A DNA stretch of 64,000 nt, taken from positions 8,863,552 through 8,927,551 of the forward strand of contig NC_089740.1 of assembly GCF_035083965.1 (NCBI RefSeq). Reading direction: 5' to 3'. This DNA comes from Branchiostoma lanceolatum. Lineage: Eukaryota > Chordata > Leptocardii > Amphioxiformes > Branchiostomatidae. A program made the translations under genes and the position numbers. The notes under the pieces are model-generated. The model saw only the letters and a list, made by a program, of their open reading frames with translations. It was not told the DNA's origin and did no database searches. This document shows positions 39,111 through 50,850 of this stretch, piece by piece (position 1 is the stretch's first letter; every line of letters begins with the position of its first letter).

Positions 39111-39388
39111 CTTCCAACCGACTGGCACAGTTTAGACGCACAAAATCGACCGGTTTGTTACACAGCAGTATTACAGGTTGCGGTGTCTTCTTTGGTGTTT
39201 ATCTCGTTCTGTGCACTGGCACGCCGCACCGGACAATGGGGTTTATATAGGTACAAGCCGAGCAAACTAACGGACCAAGGAGGTTACGGACTAAGTACAC
39301 AGTCTCGTTTGGGACTTCTCGCGAGATCTTACGTAATGGTGGCGATGACATAAGAGGTGTTCAAACCTGTCTAAAAGGACCACTCAAG

Positions 39389-40640
39389 GGACTTAATAAA
39401 AATGGCCACAGTTATGAGATGGTCACTGTAAAGTGTCCTTCATGCTAGAGTAAATGGGGGAAAATAACTGAAGGGACCACAAAAGGTGACCACAATGGCT
39501 AAATAGTCCTTATGCAGAGTTGGTCACTTGTACAGGTATCTTTACTACATGTATTTGTCACTTCCCTGTATGGACAACAATGCCTCATTTATTTCGCAAG
39601 TTTTTAATTCATTTTTAGAGACCAAGTATGTGTAATTGTTAATAAAACAGTTTCAGGTGAAACTAAAATGCTACGACTTCTGCCAAGTTTATGATAATAC
39701 TAATTTCTTATTTATTTTCTCACAACAGACTGACAGCGTGGCAGGGTAGGGACCCTGAATTGTTTTACCGTTTACATGTACGTATGCGTAATTATTACAC
39801 ATTAAAACTACATAAAATCATATACTGGCTTTAAAATTACGTTCTAAAGCATGGCTCAACTGATCAGTTACACCGTACTAGCCTTAAATTTCGGTACCAA
39901 CTGATATTTAAATCCGTTATAATATCCATGTTACATCTAAAGCGACGCTTAACTTTAAAAAAATTTAATTCCTTCATTGATGCCCTTGCAACTCTATACC
40001 TTATAACATTCAATACCTATATGCCATGTCGAATCAATATAATATGAAGCTATATCTATTTAAGGGAAATGTGTTGTTTTTGTTTATATATTGCTTATGA
40101 ATATTAGGCTTTGATTGGATAAATACGCATCTTATAATATCATACGGATGGACTATTGTAATTAGAATTATAACAGCTTCAGAACACAGAATAATATATA
40201 TGATGTACAATACATGACAACCGCTAATGACTCTTTACGATTGAAATGATAACCAACTCATTAACAGCGTCAAAAACATGTCAATTATACTATTGCAGAC
40301 GTCTATCCTATACTTAATTGCAATAATCTTTACTAGGCATTGGTGCGTAAGTCGTTACGTATATATATTACCTAAATCTTATGAGACACCGATTCTATCT
40401 GTTGTTATATCTGTATGTATGACACGATTGCTGAAGATTTATGATTTTCAAAACAGAAAACTCATAAGGTCTCCTATTTGTGTTTTGTACCCGCCGGATA
40501 TTGGCTTATTCGCTTCGCTCACTCGGTGGTGTATTCGACGGTTATATCAAATAACCAGGTCTTACGCATCGTATACACCTCAAGTTGTCCTCAAACCTTT
40601 TTTGTGATACTGCCTGAATTTCATAAACTTTCTATATTAA
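39389..40640. other. Intergenic stretch upstream of the V-C-V-C gene
   Basis: No exon is supported. A dispersed repeat with GGTCACTTGTAC, TGGTCAC and AGTCCTTATGCAGAG-like motifs at about 39389-39535 recurs at about 60610-60705. The 109-codon frame at 40278-40607 is AT-rich with no domain. Confidence 0.4.
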
Positions 40641-40642
40641 AG

Positions 40643-42800
40643 CTATTCACGTGGAATGGCGCACATTTTATAGGGGAAAGGCAGATTGATAAAAGTACTC
40701 CACTCAAAGATTCCCACCATGGACGGCTCAGGTGCGCCCTCTGGCAGGCGGAATGTGAAACGCTGCATCAAGGAGACGAACAACATGAAGACTTCCATCC
40801 TCCCCAGTTGTTCGCCAAGACATGTTCGGGGGCCTAAAGAAAAGAAAAGGACCATTAAGCATGTTATCGAATAGCATCATACCATCGGGAGCTCCTCGGT
40901 ATCTCGACGGTGCTGGGAGTGATGCCCGCCGGCACAGACAGATTAGTGTGCTGGGGGTGGGTCTACGGGCTTGGCATGATCCATCCATCCGCATGATCCC
41001 ATAACTAACATATGTCCTTACGCCAACTAGACTGCTGAACTGAACAAATTTTGACCAAAATGGGAGAGCTTAGGCAGTACCTGTTCTGTCTACCTCAGAT
41101 TGGGACAGAAATTCTAAGAGATTTTCTAAACGTTTCCATTTTGAGCCCACCACTGCGCAACCCAACAGTAACGTCTACCACAAAACCCCGGGACTATGCA
41201 TGTTACTAGAGGGTTGGTACACGATCCTTCGCTGACTCACCGATGGAGAACGGGATGAGCGCCTCGTTTTTGACGAAGTTTCCGTCCTGATCCAGGAAAC
41301 GTTCCGGTTGGAATTTGTATGGCTCCGTGAAGAGCTGAGGGTCCATGTGCACCGACCACAGGTTAGCCTGTAACACATCACGTAGGGCCCTGTCTCACTT
41401 GTGCTTATATTCCAGTGCGTGTGGTTGCGCATGAACATTTTTTTGGTTTATGTAAAGTTTGCAGGGAAGAAGCTGCGTCCTACTTTGACCCACCGTTGTG
41501 CAGCCTAGTTATCGAACCAAAGAAATTACTTCTTCGGCTGCAAACTTAACCTAAAACAAAAACTTGTTGATACGCAACTCATGCTGGCTTGTACATACGC
41601 ACAAGTGTGACAGGGCCGTTACACATACATAACCAATGCCACATTCATTTTTTAATATGGGTGACATCTGCGAGCGCGTTAATTGTTACAGTAGTCCCTT
41701 TCCACACAAAAAATTGCGGTCATACCGTAAAACTGTAGATCATGCAAAAAGGCTGCAAAATTAGCAAGTATATGCCGTATGTAAAAAATTCGGAAGATGG
41801 AATATCGGAAATAAGCGACGTTTTTCAATTTGAAGGTCAAAGAAAAACATATGAAGGAATAAGAATGAACAACTTATTATTTGGGAGGAGGCTCATATTG
41901 CAACTGTGAAGCCGCTACGTATACCAATTGAGCAACAGGGACAGGTAGATATATATCGTTTAGACCATGATGGTAAAAGATAAGGCGATCTTGAGTGGTC
42001 AACGTCTAGCCAACAGTGCTAGGAATCGAACCCGTGACCTCTTGATCTCGAGTTCTCTACTAAGCCTAGCCACGTGCTCGGCTTTTCGCTGCTACTCAGC
42101 CACGGCAGAATAAGTGCGTGTATAATAGAAATAACTATAACCATTATTTTTCTTACAAAAATCCTGGTGTCCTGGGGGATGTTGTAGCCATTGAGGGAGG
42201 TGTCCCTGGACGTTGCGTGTGGAACACTGAGGGGCGCGATGGGTTTAATTCGCTGGACTTCCGCTAGGGTCGCTGTTGTGTAGGGCAGCAGGCTCCGTTG
42301 TGCGTAGGACGGCGGGCTCTGCCCCAGCACCGAGTCGATCTCCTGATGAACCTGTGGGCACATTCCCGCTGTTATTGGCTGTTTGACGTCACGTGAGTAT
42401 GACGTAATTTACCGTCATGTAGTTGAGTGAAAGAGGGTCCAAATTGGGTCTACAAGTTTCCAATCTCACTTGAGAATTATTTATCTTCGGAACTGTTTTG
42501 AGCTGGATGTAGCAGGTAAGGCTTTTGGATTTTCATTATGTTGTAAAACCAGACTTTTAGGCACACTAAGCCAAATCCTATGTACGCTTTGACGTCACTT
42601 AAAATATCAATCCGAAAAACTTGCCTTTTCCTGTATTTCCGGGTTAGCCATCATGTATAGCAGAGCCCAGCGGATGGTGGTGGCGGTGGTGTCCGTGCCG
42701 GCCAGGAACAGGTCTATCAGCACCTGGGGGTGTAAAATATCGTTTAGTTTCTTTCAGAGTGTTTTACTTTAAGAAAGCCAAAATGCAACATGTTTCAGAC

Positions 42801-42881
<81 letters not shown>

Positions 42882-45862
42882 TCTCTCTCCCCTTCTCTCT
42901 CTCTCCCCTTCTCTCTTTCTCTCTCTCCCCTTCTCTCTCTCTCTCTCCCCTTCTCTCTCTCTCTCTCCCTCTCTCTCTCTCTCTTTCTTTTATTTCTATC
43001 TTTCTGTGATTCATTCAAGTTGAACCCACTTCCTGTAGCTGCTTGTCGGAGAAGTTCTCCCGAGCTTGTTCGTCCTGAGCCCGCTGCTGCTCCAGGAGAA
43101 AGGCGTCGATAACGTCCCGGATGTCGCTCGGGTCAAAGGTCGACCTGTGCTTCTCTATCTGTTCAGCGCAGAACTCACGGAGAGCCTGATACATTTTCTC
43201 AGAGGTTACAATTATTGATGTCTCGCTGCGGCAGAGGTGATGAAACACGGGGTGTATCATCTGTGTAAGAAGATCGGGGACAGTGGGCTTGCAACCAACT
43301 GCGGCGTTCAAGAGGCGAATCAGTCGCAGAAACTCAGGGTTGTCATATTCAAGTCGGTCCCCGAAGGCAATGGAGATAATGATATCAGAAACACAGTACT
43401 GTATCATGATTTTTGAATCGAATGGTTGTCCGTTCTGCAACAGAACTTCCTGAACTAACATGTCTACTTCTTCCTTAATCTTGCCCTCCAAACTCCGCTT
43501 GCCGACGCCGAAGTCCCGGAGAGTCACCAGGGCGAATTTGCGCTGATGTTTCCAGTTTGGTCCATAGGAGGCCATTATAACACCTGTAAATGAACGATGC
43601 ACTATCATCATCATCATCGTCATCATCATCATTAACAACAACAACAACATCATCATCATCAACATCACCATCATCATCATCATCATCATCGTCATCATCA
43701 TCATCATTAACAACAACAACATCTTCATCACCAGCATCATCATCATCACAATTAACAACAACAACATCATCACCATCATCATCATTATTAACAACATCAT
43801 CATCTTTCTGATCATCAGCATCATTAGCATCAACAACATCAGCATATCACCATCATCTGTATATTCATAATTCTCATCATCATCACCACAACCATCATCA
43901 TCATCATCACCATTATCATCATTATCATCATCTGGGAGAAAGTATGTGTTACCGAAGGCTGTTCTGCCATCCCCACGAAATTTCGCTGCAATTTTGTTGC
44001 TTTTGCGACTGGAGAAATCTTCAGCTCTCTTGACCAGGGCAGTCCGGATGGTCTTGTGCCCAGTGAGGACAACGGTAGGAAACCGGCCGATCCAGATAGT
44101 CATGACGTCACCATACTGTTTGGCCAGCTCCGTGAGCGTGACGGGAAGAAAGGCAGACTGGAGATAGAATGAAAAAAAAAGTTGCTTCAGATCACAGAAT
44201 GTAAAATGTGGTCCAATATCGTTGAGGGTTGTTATCAACAGCTGGATCTAGGGCGCAGGTACTGGAAGGAAGAGTCCATCCCTCTCCTTCCAATGATTTT
44301 TATCGAAGTTTTAAAACCTGGATGGAGTGAGGAAAGTGAGGTCAAGCGCCTTTCCCGTGGACAAAACGTACGTCTGGCCAGGAACGCCAGGAATCTAACC
44401 CGTGACATCTCGATGTCGCGTCGGACAGCCTAGCCGCTCGGCCATTCACCTCTCTTACAAAGCGAAATTCAATTTAATAGCTGCAATCTCGGATATGAAA
44501 TGGCTGTCAGCGTAGACCAAAATTACCAAGAGGAATTTCTGGCTAAATGTTTGCAACTCGATCAGACTGTTTCACTAACAGCTCCACCCTTTAGGCGTCG
44601 CCAAAATATTTTGTATCAATTACTTTCAACCGGAATTTCAAATACAAACAGGATAACCCAACTAGCCGAAGGCTTACCCTGGTGACAAAGATTATAAAAA
44701 AACTGCGTAAATTTGATTAGAGAGCATTAAAAAGAAATGTTGTCTGCTACACCATGTGCCGAATCATGAATTATCAGGTGTCTAGAGCATAAACAGGCAG
44801 GCGGGGTCCTCTCATCTGTCCTGTTGACGATGTGCCCTGGGGAAAAGCACTTTACACGACATTAATCCTCACTTCACTCAGGTGAAAATGAGTACCTAGC
44901 GTTGGTTAGGGACGTCCCTCGGAAATGACGTTAAACGGGAGGCCCCGTGTTTGAGGAGGGAGACACCTCGATCACGCAATAGACCCACCACACTTTAACA
45001 CCGAAAAGAGTAGGGTCACGGCGTGAGTGGACCAAACAAATCTGCTCCGATATTCAGCTTTTACTGTTCAGTACAAAAACCTAGTGTGTTGCGCCTTGAG
45101 GCGGTTAACCCCCTAGCCCCCAGCTATTTACTCAACACATTCAGTTATAATAACCAAATCCACAATTACCACACTAGACAATCACACCTACTTCACAGAC
45201 CCAACTACACATCAAAAACAGGTCAACGTACATTCGCATATAGGGCAGTAGTAACCTACAACGCACTCGAACTGAATGTGAAACAAGCGCCGAACCTTAA
45301 CATATTTAAAGAGCGACTAAGGTCACTTTACTAGCCGTCTATTGACCATCTACAACATATTACGTTTGTTCAGTTACTTTTGCCCATTAAGCTTGTTTTG
45401 ATTATATGATTATTTTACTCCTATGTTACTGCTTTGACCTCTGACCCTCTCAACATCATTTGTTTGCTTTGTTTGATGATTTCAGTACTATTGTTTGTCA
45501 TATTGAGTTTGTTCTGTACTATTCCTATGTTTAATTATCATTTTATGACCTTTATTTATTATCTGTATGTAAGGGCTCCCTTGGAAATCAGCTGCTGAGT
45601 CAGCTGAAGGGACTACCCTAAAGATGAATAAATAAATAAATAAATAAATAAATAAATAGCCGGGTAATACAAAGTTTCTCGTGCTCACCTTATTAAACAT
45701 GGGCATGTTTCCTACAATCGGCCAGCACCTGGGTCCGGGTGGTAGGTTCCTGCGCCGCTGGAGATACAGATATGCCAGCAGACACAGGCATACAGCCAGC
45801 AGACATGTCGGGAGGTCGGCATACTGACGGGCAGCCGTCACGACGTCCAGAAAGATACTCAT
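40643..45862 (-). CDS. Cytochrome P450, clan 2 (microsomal), 514 aa
   Basis: Seven exons join in phase: 45862-45689, 44157-43953, 43583-43030, 42723-42625, 42351-42157, 41367-41241, 40833-40643 (1545 nt). The N terminus has a hydrophobic anchor (about 20-34) and the PPGP hinge at 41-44, as in ER-bound CYP2 enzymes. Diagnostic motifs are all intact: helix C W137xxxR141, helix I AGTDTT (319-324), the EVQR form of ExxR (E375, R378), PERF (430-433) and the heme loop FSIGPRTCLG (449-458) with the Cys456 ligand. It is a haem monooxygenase needing P450 reductase. The substrate cannot be read from sequence. The intron after residue 344 has a GC donor (AAG then GCAAGT). Intron 1 holds SINE and LINE insertions, intron 2 a 340-bp trinucleotide tract, and intron 3 a 200-bp CT tract. 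Length and motifs indicate a functional gene. Confidence 0.95.
42019..42110 (-). mobile_element. tRNA-derived SINE fragment
   Basis: On the minus strand, AGCCGAGCACGTGGCTAGGC, then ACTCGAGATCAAGAGGTCAC and the B box GGGTTCGATTCC resemble a Leu/Ser-type tRNA head. It lies in the P450 intron after exon 5, on the gene strand. A related head is at 44353-44455. Confidence 0.5.
42806..43004. repeat. (CT)n microsatellite, about 200 bp
   Basis: A nearly pure CT tract followed by CCCCTTCTCTCT interruptions lies in P450 intron 3, ending 25 bases before the exon that ends at 43030. On the gene strand it is AG-rich. Long frames across it are artefacts. Confidence 0.95.
43597..43935. repeat. CAT/ACA trinucleotide tract, about 340 bp
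   Basis: Imperfect CAT and AAC trinucleotides fill P450 intron 2. On the gene strand this keeps a frame open through the whole intron as poly-Met/Leu/Asp, so exons 2 and 3 appear fused as one 407-codon frame. The consensus donor at 43953/43952 and acceptor at 43584 restore normal P450 sequence. Confidence 0.9.
44353..44455 (-). mobile_element. tRNA-derived SINE head (Leu/Ser-like)
   Basis: On the minus strand, GGTGAATGGCCGAGCGGCTA is an A-box arm of a type II tRNA, and GGGTTAGATTCC is the B box. The variable region is degenerate. It lies in P450 intron 1 on the gene strand. Confidence 0.55.
44815..44990 (+). mobile_element. SINE body, same family as 6823-7080
   Basis: The motif TGTGCCCTGGGGAAAAGCACT, CACGACATTAATCC, CAGGTGAAAATGAGTACC matches the non-tRNA body of the SINE at 6823. 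It lies in P450 intron 1, immediately before a LINE tail. Confidence 0.5.
45040..45659 (+). mobile_element. LINE 3' end with (AATA)n tail
   Basis: The plus frame 45023-45334 contains APSYLLNTF, a His-x-Tyr-x-Thr-Arg motif (YHTRQSHLL), [17 protein letters not shown] and [11 protein letters not shown], the usual C terminus of CR1/L2-like polymerases. It is followed by an untranslated tail and an AATA repeat (about 45625-45658), the typical 3' end of this class. It is inserted antisense in P450 intron 1, ending about 30 bases before the exon 1 donor. Confidence 0.75.
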
Positions 45863-46180
45863 CTCTGCACTCCAAGCTGCGAAACGGTACAGAAACTTTA
45901 TGATTATAGTTTACATAGAAATGTGTATTTGATGTGATAGGTGTAGTTTTGTTGGATTTGGCCTATGCTCTCACGCCAAATAAGGGCCAAGACAAAAGTA
46001 CGAATTATAGCTGATGTAACTTGTAACTGTATTTGCTGGATTCGTTTAACCCGTCACAGTCATGTACCATGGATTACAAATCTACCTCTGTCCACCACCG
46101 AAGACGTTATATTTTGACGAAGAAAAACATTTCTTGAAACAATTCTTAAATGAAAAAAAGATAAAGGTATGTTGGACGTG

Positions 46181-46194
46181 CGTGCGTGTGTGCG

Positions 46195-46265
<71 letters not shown>
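46181..46265. repeat. (TG)n microsatellite
   Basis: A TG repeat of about 80 bp lies upstream of the P450 start. The frames across it are low-complexity artefacts. Confidence 0.95.
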
Positions 46266-46267
<2 letters not shown>

Positions 46268-46269
46268 CA

Positions 46270-49115
46270 GGATATTTGTTATCATTATAGCCTAAGAACC
46301 TTATTATGGATTGTGATGATATAGATAAGCTGTCGAAACGTCTGTAGAGAAGATGTCTAACATACTTTATTTTTAATTAAATACGGATTATGCACATTAG
46401 GGCATAATTTGCATGATTACTGGCAAATAGAAAGTGTCATGATTTATATATAAATGATCGGAATTTCATTCTTGTTACATGTGTCTGGCCCGGTTTATAC
46501 ATGCGTTTCCCAAGTACACTCGGAGTGTGCTCAGAAATGCATGTGTAACCCCAGCCAATGATAGTGAAGGTGTACATAACCATGCATGGATTATGCAATT
46601 GGCCAAGTCATTTACATGATAAGAACATTCTATGGAGGTATAAGTGATGATTTAGGTAAAGATCACAACTCACACACGTATGCGAACGTGTTGTATTGAC
46701 AGAACTCCAGAACTTTCTGTGCAGACTAGAAAACTACATCCGGGGTCTTGGCCCCTGGTACCTAGTGCGCAGGTGCGAGATACTAAAGGCGGGAAAACTA
46801 CTAGATAAACAATAAGATCTCCTAACTCTTGTGGTAAATTGTGGTAGGAAAGGCAGACATTAGACATAACTTTCAAAGTAACCATACATCTAATTGAAGG
46901 ACGGCTATTGTTCATTTTAACTTTACCGCCTGTTCTACAGTCGCGTCACCCAGATAAACAAACCGTTTATCTGCTACTTAACTACATAGGGCCTAGTTTG
47001 GATATACCAGGCATCACTTGCCAACCTCAGCTCGCTAACCGCGAAATGTATGTGACGTAGCGCTACCAACTATCGTGCGCAACCAATTATCGTCCACTTT
47101 GGGTCGTGCAAAAATATCGAGGTGCATTATGTAAAAGTTAGTTCCGATCAGCAATAAAGACTAGTATGTTCCTTAGACTCTTCTTTATACAAAGCAATGA
47201 AATGTGTTTACATCCAGCGACACAGCAGAATAAACTCCTGGGGCGGTAACAACAAGTTACCTGGAAGCGTCATGCATAACCTATTTCATATGTAATTCCA
47301 CACCGCGCACTTTGTCTTGTTTTTCTAACTCACACGATAGCTAGTGTAGGAGTATGTAACGCTCACCCCTTTTTAGGATATATGATTTTTCTTTCCAAGG
47401 TTTAAACAGTTGGCTCTGTCCGGGCGGGTTGAAAATAGGTAGCGCTACATCACAGGTAGGGAACAGAGTACCTCGCATGAAATGATGCCCTTTGTGCAAC
47501 TTTGAAAAGAAGAAAATTATACGTATATATGTAATCTAAATATTCCCACGACACCTCCCTACAACCACCTCTGGTGTTCGTCACGAGTCTTATAAAAACA
47601 TACCTGCTTTACACCTTCGAAAAGACAGCTTTTTCTACTAAAGGAGGAAAATTAACTTTACGTATACGTCACCACATGAATAGATAATGAGTGTCATTTG
47701 TAACCATCTGAAAACCGTTTGATTTACATATTGCATGCAATCTGACTGTTCAAACTGAGTACATATCTGCCTGTCATATGTAATCTATCTAGTCCCTTGT
47801 CCCACTTACATGTACCAAGGTCCAACGCTGGCGATTTCCTATCCGCTTTTGTGCTGGCGATTTCCAAAACGGTTTTGTGCTTCTATCAAGCAACGTTCCC
47901 CCAAACTAACATACAAGATGACATGTATGATATGGTCAACCCATCAAATTATCAAATGTCAGTTTCATGTCCATTTTCCATTTCTAAACACACCATCTGA
48001 ATACAAAAATGTTGTGGAAACATTGGCAAAAATGCGCACGAAATCAGAGCGAATTCTTTGATATCTTCATCGTAGAGGAAATTCCAGCATCATTGCGGAA
48101 GGTTACACGACACATCGTTAAGTTCTTACCTGACAGTTTAGTTGTCGTGGCCTCCTCCTTGGAACACAAAGGTCAAAAGAGACCGTATGATGTGTCGATT
48201 AAGAGCTTTTCTATCTGCGCATGCGAGTTGACACCTCTCATGAGTGGCCTTCACAAAGGTCAAATGGACTGTTTGATCTGGCCATTAAGAGTTATTTGCA
48301 TATCTGGGAGGATGCCTCTCATGTCGGTTTAGCGGTGGTTATGCGATACTGTGGTGTTTTAGACTGACGACAGCCAGCTCGAGTAACTTACCGTTGTTTG
48401 TTTTTGTTTGTATTGCATACACTGTAAACCGCCTCATGGCGTAAACACTAGGTTTGTACTGAATTCGTTGTTTCTTTATTCGATGTCAATTAGTAAACAT
48501 TCTACATTTGTTCACTACTCGTTCAGGAGTTGTAGCATGACAAAGTCTAGACTATCACAAATTTCATCATACCCTAACTAACACTATATTAATCTTAACC
48601 AAATCTCACCTCATCAGATACACATAACCTAAGTTTTACATCATATAATACAGATTACATGTACATGGACTTAGCATATTGTATCTGTCATTGTATTGGT
48701 TAACCGACGTGACCACTCTAACATACTGTTTATGTTAGATCGTACAACTTATAATAAAACAGGTTCGAATAATTTTTCCTTGGAAAAAGGTTCGAGTTGA
48801 ATAAATTCAAACAAATAAAATTAGAGCTTTTGAGTAGACTCTTAGTATGTATCTTTTTGACTGACCATATGAATTTATTGTTACTGATGTATTTTTCAAC
48901 GTTTTTGCTGTTAACGGCAGTTTTCATGTTTTCATAAAAGACCTTTAACATGAAGAATAGATAACATTACATATCACATAGTAATATCACAGTGAATATT
49001 ACCCAGTAATAGTTTTTGCAATCTTTAGTGCCTACTTTAATTTTACGTCAGTTTTAGTAACCATACCTTTCTGTCTTACCCCATACATCTAGAGTGTATA
49101 CAGTTCTTAGAGAAT
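46270..49115. other. Intergenic stretch between P450 and coiled-coil gene
   Basis: I see no supported exon, RNA gene or complete mobile element. Frames at 48009-48332 and 46670-46915 have no domain and no splice context. Confidence 0.4.
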
Positions 49116-49118
49116 GGT

Positions 49119-49249
49119 CTAATCTCCAAGCAGATCCTACGGCGGTAGGGGGCCAAACAGTATCCAACATTACGGGGCCAATCGAATATTGTTTGCTATT
49201 CACCATTGGGGTTCTGTCCCCCGCCACTGTAGGATCAACTTGGAGATTA
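49119..49249. mobile_element. MITE, group G (CTAATCTCCAAG termini)
   Basis: The left end CTAATCTCCAAGCAGATCCT and the right end (inverse of CTAATCTCCAAGTTGATCCT) are inverted repeats about 27 bp long, continuing into GGCGG. Only 13 bp separates it from the MITE at 49262. Confidence 0.65.
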
Positions 49250-49261
49250 GAGATGGTCTGT

Positions 49262-49470
49262 TAAGCCCCCCTCTCACTGGACCCGCGGCACGCTGGCGGC
49301 GTCGCTACGTCCTAAACTGGATTTGTGATATCCTTGACTTTGTAATGGGAATATCATTCAAAGCGTACAAGTATGACCAAAAAGACAACACAATACACAA
49401 AGCTTAAGTCAATTTGATCGGACGCAGCGAGCCGCTAGCGTGCCGTGGGTCCTGTGAGAGGGGGGCTTTA
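49262..49470. mobile_element. MITE, group E, second copy
   Basis: The ends TAAGCCCCCCTCTCACTGGA and the inverse of TAAAGCCCCCCTCTCACAGG pair, and continue into CCCGCGGCACGCTGGCGGCG. The interior matches the copy at 28379-28585. It ends about 60 bases beyond the stop of the coiled-coil gene, so may be in its 3' UTR. Confidence 0.7.
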
Positions 49471-49530
49471 GGACCGGTCAGTGCCTAAAGTAATCTACAT
49501 TCATCGGTATCGACCCAGCGTTAACAATCC

Positions 49531-50753
49531 TCAGTCCTGCGTTGCCATGGCGCCTAAGAACTTTTTCCTCATCTCCTCCGTCGCGCTGACGTGCTTCGCG
49601 TTGTTGACTGTCGGGATGTGGCTCTTGTTCAACCGGTCCAGCGCTCTCTTCTTCATCTCGTTCATACTTTCTTTGCTACTTTCTGTATTTTTATTTTTCT
49701 GGTCGAACGCTCTTTCCAGCTGCGTTCTCATAGCTCTCTCCTTGTTCCTCTCTAGAGTGATTTCTTCTTTCTCGCTGATGACGTGGGCCATACGCCGCAC
49801 GGCTTCGTGGTAGGCCTTGTCGGTCATGTAGCGCTTCTTACTGAGGACCTCTTTCTCTCGGATGAGGAACTGCATCCGCTCTTCCATCTGGGTTCTTTTC
49901 CTCATTTCATCTTGTCTGAAAAGAATGGTAAGGATAGAGAGATGACTTTTTAGTAAGTTCTTTTCAGTCTTGGTCATTTTCGACTCTTGAAATAATAGAA
50001 AAAGTAATGAGAGGGTTTCAATCCCGGATACAGGCCAGATTCTCAAATGCCGGGGAAATCGTTTCAGGGCTCAAGAAGGCCTGCTTTCTGTCTCTCTAGA
50101 GGTACGGAAACGACCTTCCCTGGCATTTGATAACCAAGCCAATGTTGAAATCAGCGCTCTCCCAAAAGATAAACGCCGGCCCTCCTAGAGGACCTGAAAT
50201 GAAGGCTACGAACAACCATAGAATCTGCAGTCTTACCTGAATCGTTCTGCGTTCTCCGCCTGTTTAAGAGCCTCCAGCGCCAGTTTCTTGGAGTTGTCGC
50301 AGTCGTCCACCAGCCGTTTATTCACATTCCGCAGTTTCGCCATATCGTCCTGCAGTCTGCAACGAAAACGATAGGAAGCGTCATTGACACGTCAATAAAC
50401 TCCACCGTGTCATGATATTTCTGCAGTCTACAATTCAATCCATAACCGGTGACGTTCACCTTCGAACTTTTCCTCAATAAGATCAATAAAGAGAGTCTTT
50501 TCATCTCTAAATATCAGCTGTTAGAGTGCGGTTGGTGTATAAGAAAAAATCGATATGTTTCAGAATGATACGGTCTTGTGTTGTATTGTTCATTTATTGC
50601 TTTGATATTTTCCCCGCACATTCGCATCGGATTTGGAGTCTAAACAAGCTGATAGGGGGCCCAGAAAGTAATCATTTCAAGGTTTCATCAAGACCTACAA
50701 TCCATCCAGACCTTCTCTAGTTCTGCTCTTTAGCCACGTACAGACAGACAGAA

Positions 50754-50786
<33 letters not shown>

Positions 50787-50795
50787 CACACACAC

Positions 50796-50850
<55 letters not shown>

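Noticed and set aside
39036-39353. 105-codon plus-strand frame
   Set aside because: It overlaps, antisense, the signal-peptide exon of the V-C-V-C gene and has no domain of its own.
42759-43030. CRISPR or phage-like structures, operons
   Set aside because: The direct repeats here are microsatellites, MITEs and satellites; all genes have spliceosomal introns.
42759-43112. Long Ser/Leu or Arg/Glu repeat frames on both strands
   Set aside because: They are translations of the CT microsatellite.
43015-44238. 407-codon minus-strand frame taken as one exon
   Set aside because: It is P450 exons 2 and 3 plus a stop-free trinucleotide-repeat intron and flanking intron sequence; consensus splice sites remove the Met/Asp-rich middle.
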